NCBI GenBank assembly: GCA_963402885.1
Contig: OY727096.1
Coordinates: 27,199,820 to 27,263,819, forward strand
Source: Antedon bifida
Taxonomy: Eukaryota > Echinodermata > Crinoidea > Comatulida > Antedonidae
DNA: 64,000 nucleotides
Reading direction: 5' to 3'
Both the position numbers and the translations under genes were made by a program. A model generated the notes under the pieces. The model was not told the DNA's origin, searched no databases, and saw nothing but the letters and a program-made list of their open reading frames with translations. Position 1 is the stretch's first letter, and every line of letters begins with the position of its first letter. Shown here piece by piece: positions 50,101-60,970 of the stretch.

Positions 50101-53100
50101 ACCTTCTCCATTCATTGAGAAGTTCCCAAATGATGCAGATGGTGAATCTGCCAGAGCAGCTCTCCCAGACCACATCTATATGGATGCTATGGCGTTTGGC
50201 ATGGGAAACTCTTGCATTCAAATGACTTTCCAAGGATGTTGTATCGAAGAGGCTAGAAGCTTATATGACCAACTGAACCCGTTCTGTCCAATAATGGTAA
50301 GGAATATTTCTCCTGTTCTGCCAGATTACAAGCAGAAGATAACGGGTTCGAATCTTCATTATAGTAGTGATATGACATCATCATGTCCATATATGGGCAC
50401 ATCACATTTTGTTTGTATTTTTCATCAATTTATTTATGTTTTATTTTTAATTATTTACTTTCTTAGTTATCATTAAGTGCGGCCTCGCCATTCTACCGTG
50501 GATATGTTTCTGATATTGATTGTCGCTGGTATGTCATCTCGTCTTCGGTAGATGACAGGACAGATGAAGAAAGAGGGCTCAAGGTAATTTAATTGCTTTA
50601 AAATGAATGGGATAAAATAACTTATTGGGTAACAATTTAATAAAAAATTATCCGATATCGATTTTCATTGGAAGAACTCCCAAGTTCCCGAAATTTCCTT
50701 ACTGTTGAGCCAATTCCATGTCTCCCGAAATTAAATGAAGGTTTCCCCTTAATAGAGGTTCTACTTTATTTATATATCATAGGACCTAAAGGAGAACAAG
50801 CATAGGATCTACAAATCAAGATATGACTCTATCGATAGCTACCTCTGTGAATCAAGTGAACGTTATAATGACATCGATCTGGTAATCGATCAAGATGTGT
50901 GTAAACGACTTCAAAATGCTGGTATGTACAGGTGTCTTATTTATGTGAGGGCGTGTTACACAGTGTGTTTGACCACTGGTCACATGGCTTGTATCCGAAG
51001 CAAGACACTTTACTTTACGTTTGCCTCTCTTCACCCAGGTCGACCTGGTAAAGGTCAAAACACAATTTGCGTTGATTACTAGCTGCCATATGGGAGTACG
51101 TTTCCATATGTGTTTGATCCAAAAATCTTTTATTCATTTTGTAATAATTATTTATTTTTTATAAAATTTATTAGGAATTGATCGACTACTTGCACAACAT
51201 ATTTCTCATCTTTTCATCAGAGATCCTGTTTCTTTATTTTCTGAGCTTATTAATCAGGATGACACTCAAGATTCAGACCATTTTGAGGTTAGAAAATACA
51301 AATCTAAAAAAAAATAAGAGAAAAAATACAGTATATATATTCCATGGCTTTGTGTATCTCCGTAAACTTTCTTAGAATATCCTGTTATGTGTCCCTTGTG
51401 TGTCCCCTGTTTATGTGGATATCCATATCCCCCAGTATCTCCTGTTTCTGGCCATATCCATATTCCCTGTGTGTCTTGCCATATCTCCTTGTATGTCTTG
51501 GTATATTCCTATCCAAACAAGGCCATATACATGGCTGCAGTCGTGTGCACAAATTTGAGTTAGTGTTTATAGACCGACCAACAGACCGACATAGTGAGCT
51601 GTAGAGTTGCGTGCACGCGACTAAAAAGCCATTTTTTGTCTGGGCATATCCCTATCTCTGTATGTCTGTTCCTAACCCCTATTGGCATATCCCTTGTATC
51701 TTGTATATGATATCCCTGTGTCTACGCATATTTCTGTTTCTGACTGTATTACAGATAACTAGAGTAGAGTTCGTCAAGATTTGCTCTGATTCTTTCAACT
51801 TTGTTTGATTGATTGATTGATTTTTTACAGCTAGCAATGATTTTCTAGTTGAAAAGGGGAAATTTCAAACCTTGTATTTATTGTTTGATTAACAGTAGTA
51901 TTTGTTTCGTTACAATACAGAATATTCAATCAACAAATTGGCAAACGATGAGATTTAAACCACCACCAGTCAACTCTACGATAGGATGGAGGGTAGAGTT
52001 TAGACCAATGGAGGTATGGTTTGTTTTTTTACAAAATGAGTTCATGTTTGCACAAAATGTATTAACTTTTAAAGCATGTTTTTCAACTTCAACAATTGGA
52101 GATTTTAATGGTTTTTGGCGTTGATTTTTTCTGTAAAATTGTTTATTCCGGTTATAAACTTAATGCAACTCGATATCGACTGGAAAACAGGTTTAAAGAG
52201 CTGTGTCAGCTAATCAGTCAGTAGCCTATGTTCTGATGAGGCAATCTTTAAAACCTAAATTATTTATTTGTTTTTATGCATTTTAAAAATATAACATTTT
52301 GAAAACTCACTTTTTCAGTCATAATACAAACCAATTAACATGAACCAAATCAAATTGTTTTTCCTAAAATGTGTATGTAAATGTGGTGATAACAAAACAG
52401 TGATATTTGTTTCCTTATTTTTAGGTTCAGTTAACAGATTTTGAGAATGCTGCTTATGTTGTGTTTATGGTACTCATAACAAGGGTTATTTTAAGCTTTG
52501 AGCTCAACTTTCTGCTTCCAATTTCAAAGGTATGAAAACTTGTGCAGATAATGTGTCCAATATTGCTCCTAAACATTTATATGTTCCTTAATGGTTCAGG
52601 TTTTTAAAAAAACAGACCACAGAATCACTGCTTGTACCATCAATCATTTAGAAATTTCTAATTACTCATACTGCTGTACATTTATTAATGCTCCTAAAAA
52701 AAATGACATAATATGACTGATCAGTAATCCCAGGCTCGAGTATATATATACCCTTAATTCTCCCCAAATTTTAATACCCAGGCCCCCTGGGACTCTACCC
52801 TCATTTATTTTAATAATAGATGCAGTATTACACAGTAAAGCAAACTCTTACATTACTGGACTTCCTGACTAGCCCAAAATTACTTCTAGGTTTTGTTATG
52901 CTCTATATTATTTGTATGGCATTTGATGAAATACATTTTTGTTAAATTGAAATGTGTGAAATTTTAGATTTATATCTTTGGAAAAAGTTTTGGGAATCTG
53001 GATATAAAGAAGTTTTCAATATTTAGAAGAGTCCTGTTTTAAGATAGTTGACAGTAAATGTAGGAATATTCCATTTTCCTCACAGGTAGATGCTAACCTC

Positions 53101-54132
53101 ATTGAAGCTCAAAAGAGAGATTCAGTACTGAATGGAAAGTTCTATTTCAGGAAAGATGTTCGTACATGTAAGTATTTTTTTTAACATATTTTTTAATAAA
53201 TTTATTTAAATCTTTTCGGTAATAACAAAATTATTGGTTATTTGTCAGAGCACTTGCAGATTAAGTTCAATAATGTATATGTGCTGTAGCTATTCTTCAC
53301 ACGTTCAGATACTGCATTTTTTAATATTGAATACTGTACTAACCTGTGTTTTTTGTTTATTTCTATTTTCAGGTCCGAAACAATGCACAGGCAATATTGA
53401 TAAAGAATATGCATTGATGGACATTAACACCATTATCAATGGCGGCCCAATAGAGGGCGGTGCGGACTTCCCTGGTATGATACCTCTCATCAACCAATAT
53501 CTCCGCTCCGTTAACGTTGATGTGGATACAAGGTGTACAGTGTTAACGTATCTAAACTTGATATCGGACCGGGCAGCAGGTAAACCGAGTACATTCTTAC
53601 CATTTGATTGGTTAATTATGCGTCACATGCTGTTCAATATTAGTTCTAATGAACAGAAAAGCGATATCACTGATAATGGTTTTAGTGCGTTAGAAAATCA
53701 ACCTCTAGTGTGCGCCGTCTATAACTTTTCAAGTTAAAAAAATTGGAGCAGTGCTTTTTGATTGGCCTAGCTTCCCAGTCTTGGGTATACTACTGAATTT
53801 TTTATTCAATAGGTTGAAACTTTATTGTGTTTTGTTTTTCAGGTAAATTGAAAACGACTGCTCGGTGGATGAGAGATTATGTAGATCAGCATCCAGATTA
53901 CAAACATGATTCTGTAATCACGGACAAGATTAACTTTGACCTTTTGACCTTGTGCAATAAAATCACAAGAGGAGAACATCATCCCGAAGGCTTGTTACAC
54001 ACACAGACATCACGTACAAACGACGATATCCCATTACCTCTAAAGAAACAAATTAACCAAGACGATAATACGATAAAACAACATGAAGAGAATATGAGGA
54101 TGAAAAGTTGGCCAGAGCAAAATGGAATTTAG
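44189..54132 (+). CDS. GCLC: Glutamate-cysteine ligase catalytic subunit, 15 exons
   Basis: Joins L-glutamate and L-cysteine using ATP, the rate-limiting step of glutathione synthesis in the cytosol. Exons: 44189-44338, 46387-46496, 47107-47226, 47809-47880, 48982-49098, 49395-49453, 50082-50296, 50467-50583, 50783-50921, 51175-51287, 51921-52013, 52425-52529, 53086-53167, 53373-53579, 53843-54132. All junction phases agree and give 662 residues (human 637). Landmarks: [14 protein letters not shown] start, LKWGDE/IEYML (47-55), [12 protein letters not shown] (101-112, Glu103 ligand region), [15 protein letters not shown] (Cys254, equivalent to human Cys249), [40 protein letters not shown] and the ARWMRDY...HPDYKHDSV tail. 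The C-terminal 40-50 residues are polar and unlike vertebrates. Intron 1 starts with GC instead of GT; all others are GT-AG. Exon borders fall where the vertebrate gene has them at least after residue 50. Confidence 0.97.
44339..46386 (+). other. GCLC intron 1, GC-AG type
   Basis: After GATGAG the intron begins GCAAGT, the strongest known GC donor context, and ends TTTTATAG. The exon join gives the conserved GDE-IEYML stretch with no gap or insertion compared with the human protein, so the non-canonical donor is well supported. No GT donor in frame nearby would preserve that motif. The intron is AT-rich and otherwise contains a tRNA-like B-box fragment (GGTTCAAATCC on the minus strand near 44990). 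Confidence 0.9.
46825..46975. repeat. GC-rich dispersed-repeat fragment in GCLC intron 2
   Basis: AGTGGCGTAACGGC, GCAGGGGCCCC and AAGGGGGCCCAGAG form a G/C-rich island unlike the flanking AT-rich intron. The AGTGGCGTA start is typical of many animal transposon ends, but the family is not identified. Confidence 0.4.
47431..47568. mobile_element. MITE family B copy in GCLC intron 3
   Basis: CTCTGTCTACACTATCAAAC on the left, AAATATGGTAGTCATATC and ATATATGGGCACATCACA inside, and AAGTTTGTTAATGTAGACAG on the right. Confidence 0.85.
48252..48378 (-). mobile_element. MITE family B copy in GCLC intron 4, inverted
   Basis: The complement reads like the other copies: it starts at AGCTCTGTGTCTACACTATC and ends at ACATAAAGTTTGCT. 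Its right flank is followed by three 17-bp repeats of AGAGCTTTAGTGACAT (48370-48420) that look copied from its own terminus. Confidence 0.8.
48411..48815. repeat. ~220-bp tandem duplication in GCLC intron 4
   Basis: GTGACATCATAGAGATATTG at 48411 corresponds to GTGACCTCATACAGATATAA at 48630, and the following ATATCTCCATG(G/A)TGACATA, AATATGTTTATTTA and TTTTTTGGAATAGAATTCTC words repeat in the same order. The two units differ by scattered changes. An earlier partial relative lies near 48175. Confidence 0.8.
49196..49376. repeat. 23-bp minisatellite in GCLC intron 5
   Basis: Seven or eight copies of TAGTGCATGGTTCAATCCTG plus ACC, with one copy shortened. It starts within DNA containing AAGGTCCAAGGTTCAATCC, a tRNA B-box-like word, so a SINE tail may have seeded the expansion. 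Confidence 0.9.
49690..49780 (-). mobile_element. tRNA-derived SINE-like fragment
   Basis: On the minus strand a B-box word, GGGTTCAAGTCC, is preceded by GGTGGCAATGC and a tRNA-like spacing. It cannot be folded into a convincing complete tRNA, so I call it a SINE head or decayed tRNA gene. Confidence 0.35.
50335..50417. mobile_element. MITE family B core fragment in GCLC intron 7
   Basis: TAGTAGTGATATGACATCAT, then CATGTCCATATATGGGCACA and TCACATTTTGTTT, match the centre of family B but both termini are gone. A GGGTTCGAATCTT B-box-like word precedes it. Confidence 0.65.
50935..51125 (+). mobile_element. SINE-like dispersed repeat, copy 2
   Basis: Contains GCAAGACACTTTACTTTACG, CACCCAGGTCGACCTGGTAA, GGTCAAAACACAA, GCCATATGGGAGTACG and GTGTTTGATCCAAAAATC. 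The inverted copy at 54715-54835 aligns with it over the central part. Confidence 0.7.
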
Positions 54133-54359
54133 ATTCTACTTTTCTGGATGACCTTTTGCGTTTGTAAAAACTAAATTGTAATTTCATATGGCCAAATATG
54201 TTTTGATTGTTACTAGAATTATGCACAGTTATACAGTAGAATTCAAACAAATATTTATATATTTTTATGTTTCTAATTCTGGATATATTTGAAAAATAAT
54301 ATTTGATAAAAATGGTATTTTTAGCTTTAGGTACAGTATACAGTAAACAATTTAATTTA

Positions 54360-54375
54360 AATAAAACCTAATAAA
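54360..54375 (+). terminator. GCLC polyadenylation signals
   Basis: Two AATAAA hexamers (54360-54365 and 54370-54375) lie about 230 bp after the GCLC stop codon and are the first close pair in the 3' flank. Confidence 0.6.
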
Positions 54376-54714
54376 ATTTAAGAATATAAACATATCCAAC
54401 AAATTTAATAACAACAACTTACATAATGTTGCAGTAACTAAAACAAGAGTGCGGTTTATACAGTATCTGCACATGTTTAAAATCCAATTTATTATGTGGG
54501 GTAGTTTCAGGAGCTATCACATCACTGATTGGTTGTTGAGCATGTGCATATGCTTTCAGTGCTGCATATAAGCATCTTATACAGTTTATTGAACAGTTTG
54601 AGTCTGAAGTCTGATATAATGATAATGTATTCATTTATATAGAGCAAATTTCATATATACATATATATGTGCAAATGATATTTTCACATTATTACCCTGA
54701 TTATTTTGATCATA

Positions 54715-54835
54715 CATGTATGGGAACGTGCTTCCACAATGTTACAGCTAGTAATCAGCGCAGTTGTGTTTTGACCTTACCAGGTACCCATTTGTACACC
54801 TGGGTGGTTAGAGGCAAACGATGTCTGACCTATAC
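54715..54835 (-). mobile_element. SINE-like dispersed repeat, copy 3
   Basis: The complement carries GAGGCAAAC-type start, CACCCAGGTGTACAAATGGG, TACCTGGTAAGGTCAAAACA, CGCTGATTACTAGC and CGTTCCCATACATG, in the same order as the 50935 copy. Confidence 0.7.
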
Positions 54836-55079
54836 GTGACTATTGCATTATTACAACATATTTTATGTATTTTACTTTTCAAAAATCATACCTTATTTGG
54901 TTATTTTATCTGTTGATATGATTGTTAGCTATTAAGAAAAAGTTTATTTTAGCATATGCAATATGTATATTAGTTATTTTAATATTGTGTGTATAACAAA
55001 ATCACAAACTCGGCAGCTATTTTATGTTAGGTAAATGATTTGAAACTTAGTGTTTGATAGTAGAAATTTCAGGACCAAA

Positions 55080-55500
55080 AAAGTGTCCCCTCTCAATAGT
55101 ATGAGCATCATGATTTACTGTAGGATGTCCTTTGAACAAGGTGTCTCCTCAATAAGGAGTCCCCCCTCATTTGTAGTGTTCCATCAATAGAAGTTGTGTT
55201 TAAGGGACCTCATTTGGAGTGTCCCCTCAATAACAATTTCTCTTGTGGTAGTCTCATTTGGAGTAACCACTCAATAACATTATCCATTAAATATTGCATT
55301 CTCATTTGGATTGTCCCCTCAATAACAGTTTCCCTTGCGGTATCCCTCCAGTATCCTCATTTGGAGTAACCACTCAATAACATTATTCTCATTTGGAGTG
55401 TCCCCTCAATAACATTGTCCCTTAAATACTGCGTTCTCATTTGAAGTGTCCCCTCAATCAGTCTCATTTTGTTTGTGTTTTTTCATTGGTAGTCCCCCTT
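55080..55500. repeat. Degenerate tandem repeat (TCATTTGGAGTGTCCCCTCA)
   Basis: About ten imperfect units with TCATTTGGAGT, GTCCCCTCAATAACA and TCCCTT(A/G) words at irregular spacing of about 30-60 bp. Non-coding and clearly older than the other arrays. Confidence 0.8.
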
Positions 55501-57480
55501 GAATGAATCCCAATAGGTCAGGGATGAATGACTTTATTGGGGAGAAAAATATATTTCCTCAAAAAATAAAACAATACCGAGTGCCCAATCAATGATTTTC
55601 ATCTTTAAAAGCGACTAAAATTATCGTCAGAGTTTGACGGCCCCAGCCAATGGATGCTTGCATTGTGTGTATGCACTCCTCCAAGTGTTACAACACTTTG
55701 TACAGTGAGTGAAACTTAAATAGGGGTTGTTCCCAGGACAGTCCTTGGAAAACAGGTTTTTCCATTTGGATCTCTAGACTATACTACTATTTTTTGAGAT
55801 TTTAAGTATACCTCAACCCATTCCTTTCATTCCATGTTTTATAAATAATATGTAGCATGCAATATATGCTATAGACTTTGGAAATTCTAAACATATATTT
55901 TAATTGAAATTTGTGTCTTAAATATTTTATTCATTGTCTTTTGTCTTGATGGGCATAGTAGGGTAGTCAATTTAAATTACTCAAAATTAGGGCCTATCTG
56001 AAATAGCAAAAACAAATTTGAAATATTTCATTAGGCCTATTGTATTACTGTGTGGATTTATGGTAATGCTAATAAAACTAAGGAAAGTTGGATAATATTA
56101 ATAAAACTATTATTGAACACTACTTTTAGTTGTATCTGTTTGCGTAAAATAGAAACGTATGGTTTTGAATTATCACAAGATATACCGGGATATTGTGCAG
56201 CTATCTATAGATTATGTACCGCTGTAACAAACAGTATTGTGTATGTGTGGCTCATTAGGCGCGTCATACTTAGGCTGGCATACTTTTTTAAAGGGTCGGC
56301 GGGTCGTCGACGAAGTTTTAAAAACACTAAGCCTAGCTGCTAGTTTGGTTCTTTAACAAAGGTATAATAGGTCAGGAGCATTGTTTAACCCATTGGTATT
56401 ATTAAGTATCACCCAATACATCACCCATTGTTGATTGATTCATTAATAACTAGCCTAAGCCTATATGAATGCCTAGCTAGCCAGGCCTACCTACCTAGGC
56501 CTGTTATGATGACCAAAAGAGGTCCAAAGCGCCCGCGCGAGCCAAAGCGGCCGGCAATAGAATCTAGGCTAGGCCTATGAAACGCTAACTAGGCTAGGAC
56601 ATAGGCCCGTATACCCCTGTATACTAGGCATGGCTGGACTGGGTATATAGAATGTAGCCTGCTTATTAGAATTAGGCAGTAATGTAGAACGGCTTCTGCG
56701 TCAGCTGAATTAAATTAGGAGGAACTCCCGTTTCAGTCGGACTCAATTTAAATCAATTGACGAGTGCCTCTTCCAGATTAAATCATGAATAGTACTGAGG
56801 AAGAACAAAGTTTAAATATATATTGGTTAACATAATCTTTCTTCTTCTACAGCAACAGCATGGCATCAGAAAAGTTTTGTTGTCCGCTGCCCTGGGCAAA
56901 ACATCTTAAATCACCTTCAGAAAATTACTTAAATGGATGGGTTTCATGTGTGTCTGATTGGTTAGAATTACGTAAGAAATTTGAACATTCTAAATCGTTG
57001 CACTTTGTTGGAAGCCGGAAGCGGGGCAACTTTGGAGAAATTGAATTGGCTCCACTGAATGACAATGATGCCGTAGGCCTACCTCCCTCTCCACTGTCGA
57101 CTGCCACCACCGAGCAGCAGGATGTGCATTCAAAAAGCATTGGCATTATTAATGCATCCACACCAGGTAAATATTACAAAATGATTTAACATAAAGAAGT
57201 TGAGCCCAATTTAACTGGTGCCCATGTTAACTCTTAAAACATATTAAAATAAATCTTCATTCTAAAAAAAGGTATTGCATCTCACTATGTACGATTTGCA
57301 CATGAAAAAAGTGGGATCCAATCTACTGATGGAGTGCCGTTCATCATAACATCTACATATACTTTATCTTGTATGTATGGACGAGATAGAAACAAACAGA
57401 ACAAAATTAAACAAGCAGAAATTAGAGAAAAAGAACTGAAGGTAAATTCCATAAAATATCATTTTACTAATATTTTTAAA

Positions 57481-57765
57481 GCTAGAGATAAAGGATGTAG
57501 ACACACTGCAACGAGTTGACCAATGACAACAACTGTTTAAATTTGATTTATTTCGATACCATTCATGAACAAAACAGATAACAATGAAACAAAAAAAACC
57601 AATCATTTTATGTAGTACCAGGAATAGCCCTCTAAATCCCCAAATGGGATTTACATCCTGAGGTGTCCATAATAATCCATCGCCTGTGATTGGTTAAATC
57701 ACTTATGTTACTTACGCTTTTGTCCCTTGTATTACAGTACATCTCTAGTGGGAACCAAGCATTAT
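57481..57765. mobile_element. Foldback MITE family A copy interrupted by ~130 bp
   Basis: The left part (GGATGTAGACACACTGCAAC, GAGTTGACCAATGACAAC, up to about 57530) and the right part (ATAATCCATCGCCTGTGATT to CTAGTGGGAACCAAGCATT, 57664-57765) flank unrelated DNA at 57531-57663. This lies in intron 2 of the CARF-domain gene. Confidence 0.65.
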
Positions 57766-58147
57766 TGTTTGGTGTGTTGAATTTACATTGTAACACACAT
57801 GTCTGTGCTAGAAATACTTGAAAAATTCTTTTTAATAATAGATTATGGCCGAGTTTTGTTCCTACAGTATCCTGTGTACCTCCTGTGATACGATTTGTCG
57901 TGTTCATGGAGAACATTTTTCATGTTTATTAATATTTGTTCTGAAATCACCACCAGGGTGACAACCCAGCATGCAAAAAGAGAAGAAGATTGCGATGTTC
58001 ACGAAAAATAGGCTGCCCAGCAAAAATTAAGTTAACAGAAATGATTAGGTTTCCAGACTTTAAGGTAAATATAAATTTCAATGCATTTAACTTTTTAAGT
58101 TATTGTAGATAGCATGCCTACCTGTAATGAATTATGGAAAGTTGTCC

Positions 58148-58262
58148 ACATCAGTGGCACAAAGGGACCCTTAGTTGAAAGTTGTTGTATGTGTAACATA
58201 TAGTTAACTGCGCTTTGAGATGCTTATCGCATAAAAGCGTAATATAAATACCAATTTATTGT
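58148..58262 (+). mobile_element. SINE 3' tail fragment
   Basis: AACTGCGCTTTGAGATGCTT then ATCGCATAAAAGCGTAATAT and AAATACCAATTTATT, a tail type shared by many deuterostome SINEs and non-LTR elements. It lies in intron 3 of the CARF-domain gene. Confidence 0.55.
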
Positions 58263-58979
58263 CCATTCTACCAAGAATTCTTATCGACATATGTTTTGAA
58301 ATTTTCGTTTTTCTTCACCAAAAAATAAACAAATTATAAACTAAAACTATGTTTACCTTTTTAGTCAAATTCATATAAAAAGACCAGTCTTAATGAGAGA
58401 AGTCGAGCACTGAGAGACGCTATTCAAAGTGGCAAGAATCTAATGGCCGAAAGGCGTATTTACATATCTCTGCCTTAAGATGAGGCTCATAACAATGCAC
58501 ACCCAATTACCACATTACTAGAAAATGTAGAAGATGATTGTCCGCAGGAAAGTGAACAATTAGTTACCGTTCCTTCAAGAAACTCGCCTCTCAGAAAAAT
58601 AGCAAACACTTGTAGGGAGAAATTGTTGATCTTAAGTGACTTGATATGCTTATCAACTAATGTGGATATGTTAGAACAGTTGAATATGCAGTTGGAATTA
58701 ATACTCGAGTGTACAAGGCAAAACCCACCACATAACGGAGATTTGACATCAAATGTTGAGATGTCATTGAAACTGATGAAAAAGAGGGCAGCAGATGTAA
58801 GAGGAGTTAGTAGAACTGGTGCGTTACCACAACGAAAGCGGAAAAAGCGGGTTGGAGCTACGGATAAAACTAAAAAAGTTGTAAAAAAGCAAAAACCACA
58901 AACTGTTGTAGTTGATGGCAGTTTTGATATTCATGAAACAACACAAGGTAATAATTTTAGGGGTGCTATAAATCTTTGA

Positions 58980-59582
58980 TAAAGTGTCTGTGAGACTACA
59001 CGTCACAAAGACTGTATTGTGTATGTAGCGAGGTTTCAAGACGGTAGATCAAGGAGAGAGACTATAATGACTTATTATATTATAGATCAATAATATTGAA
59101 TGACATATTTTCGTTTTTCATTCGGCAACATTTTTGTGGCTGTATTCGCCAATACCACTTTAAAAAATACAATATAAATACATATATGGGAAAAATACAT
59201 TTATTTACAATTGAGTGCAATCATCCTGAAAAGAGACCTTATAGGTGAGAGAGAGAGAGAGTGAATGGGGACGGGTAGAGATATATTTTATACCAAAATT
59301 ATTAAATAAAATAAATAATTTATCTTTCAGCAATACAGCATATTTCACATGACTAGCATTCTACACAAGACAAAAACGTCAATTCCACTTCCAGGTAATC
59401 TAGATATTTAGTGCCTACTGATCAGGATAAGTTAACATGATGTGATGTCATTTGCAATGTAGCTTCTAGGTTCTCACAGTGTTTTTCTGTGCCAGTAATT
59501 AAATGATGAGGATGAGGTTGTAGATTATCAGGCCACTAACTTAGAAAGTGTAAATACCTACAAAGTATGCTAGCTTAAGTCT
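58980..59582. other. Intergenic stretch
   Basis: AT-rich with a short (GA)n run near 59248. I see nothing else in it. Confidence 0.5.
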
Positions 59583-59999
59583 AGAGGAATTTTGGCATAA
59601 AGTTTCTCGTTTCTCGTTTCATACATGTTACAGGTTCAATCCGATTTCCACACCTTTGTAGGCTAATGAAACTGTTATATTGCCTCATTCCATGTAGAAA
59701 GGGCTTTCAGTGTAATGGGTCATATAAGAACCCAATATAGAGCTAGTCTTTCTCATAAAACACTTGTAAATTTGATGTCATACAAGCTCAATATGTTTTT
59801 GAGTACAGATTGTTATCATCTGAAGGTTGACCCTTCTTTGCTGCAAGTAACTAAACAAGCAACAGGGGAACATAATTTAATGTTAACAAACAACAGAGTA
59901 TTTCAATTCAATAATAAATTTATTTCTCAAATAAAAACAAAGTGGTCAGTCATAGTAATTACTACTGAAAATGTAAATAATACGATATATTGTAAATAA
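59583..59999 (+). mobile_element. Decayed hAT transposase, C-terminal dimerisation region
   Basis: Three reading frames together give the typical C-terminal order of hAT transposases. EFWHKVS (near 59587) comes first, then FPHLCRLMKLLYCLIPC (59645-59695, another frame), then VERAFSVMGHIRTQYRASLS (from 59694, a third frame), continuing HKTLVNLMSYKLNMF. The expected SNAE segment before VERAFS is missing where the frames break. The rest runs to a stop at 59999. No upstream BED finger, catalytic core or terminal inverted repeats were recognised, so this is a dead 3' remnant. Confidence 0.7.
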
Positions 60000-60970
60000 A
60001 ATTTGTATTAACATGATATTTTTCAGATTGGTTTTGCCTATTATTAGTTTTGATGTTGAAAATAAATTACTTCAGTAGTATAGTGATAGCATAAAATTTA
60101 TGAGTAGCACGCGTTGTCCCGCAAGCTTAAAATTGACGCATCGCATGCTTACATTTTTTCTTTCAAAAATTACCCAGAATTTCCACTTCACCAATTTGGG
60201 ACCTCTGTAATTCATATTGTTAGATTATTTTTTTTGCCTTGATTAATAATAACAATCAAACATTTTAATTACACTTACAAAACATGATCAAAGGTGCCTT
60301 TGTACCTTGAATTTTGCTGGGTTTTTTAAAAATTAATTTTGAAGAACAATCAAGGTTAAATGTTTGTGTTTAAATGGAGCGTGCAAAATAAGGGCGTCCA
60401 CCATAAACTTAGTACGGAGATGTCGAACAAAATGATTTGTCAGAGGGATTGAATGAAGGCAACAAAGTCAAACATATTGAGGCGAGAGAGAGAGTGAGAG
60501 TTGGGTGGTATAAGATGGATGGGAAAATAAAAACCTTTAAGTGAAGACTGATTGTTGAAAATAATATTTATGGTTTTTATGTTTGTTTTCAGAATGCTGA
60601 GAGGAGGTTTGTCACTAGAAGAGATGGTTCACATGAAATTATGTCCAGTTGCACTTAAAATAAACAATTCAATTAGGAATCATGTCAAAATTATTCTACT
60701 GCAGTAACTTTATTTTCTTAATGCAATATGTTTTTAGTTTGTTTCAATGTAGAAGTTTATGAGGCATGACATTACAAGTTCACTGATACTGCAGCATATA
60801 TACAATTGTTGTGGCTGTATTCGCGATCCAATTTTTGGTTAAAGTGAATAAATAGTATGTGACATTAAAATGGCATATTGAACAAAAAAATAATTTATAT
60901 AATAATTAAAATATGGAATAATTTGTAAGCAAATCACAGCTGCTGTAAGATTAGATAATAATTAAGTTTT
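60000..60970. other. Intergenic stretch
   Basis: AT-rich DNA with a (GA)n-like run near 60482-60500. ATTCTACTGCAGTAACTTTATTTTCTT (first 20 bases ATTCTACTGCAGTAACTTTA) near 60692 resembles ATTCTACTGCAGTTACTGCA near 45221 in GCLC intron 1, with TTTATGAGGC after both, so a dispersed repeat is present. No gene was seen. Confidence 0.4.

Larger units (their letters stand above)
54376..56850. other. Intergenic region between GCLC and the CARF-domain gene
   Basis: Contains an inverted SINE-like copy (54715-54835), a degenerate repeat of TCATTTGGAGTGTCCCCTCA (55080-55500), and a GC-richer, TAGGCCTA-dense stretch at 56280-56720 that probably includes the promoter and non-coding first exon of the next gene. 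Confidence 0.5.
56860..58979 (+). pseudogene. ALS2CR8/CARF-domain gene with an in-frame stop in the last exon
   Basis: Exons 56860-57166, 57272-57441, 57957-58064 and 58365-58979 join in consistent phases. An acceptor at 56851-56852 suggests a non-coding exon upstream. The translated start is MASEKFCCPLPWAKH. Exons 2 and 3 carry the marks of the ALS2CR8 (calcium-responsive transcription factor, CARF) domain: GVPFIITSTYT at 123-133 and CSRKIGCPAKIKL at 173-185, ending in RFPDFK. The last exon continues SNSYKKTSLNERSRALRDAI and reaches ISLP at 229-232, where a TAA (58476-58478) stops translation. The same frame then stays open for 166 more codons, with a leucine-rich stretch and a basic KRKKR/KKVVKKQK tail that looks like a nuclear signal, to TGA at 58977. 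So it is either a recently disabled gene, a null allele, a sequencing error, or a real 232-residue short form. The domain is inferred from short motifs. A nuclear DNA-binding role is likely. Confidence 0.7.

Noticed and set aside
56507..56580. Short basic peptide frame (MMTKRGPKRPREPKRPAI) before the CARF-domain gene
   Set aside because: Only 24 codons in a GC-rich TAGGCCTA-dense stretch. It may lie in a leader exon but no splice site ties it to the gene.
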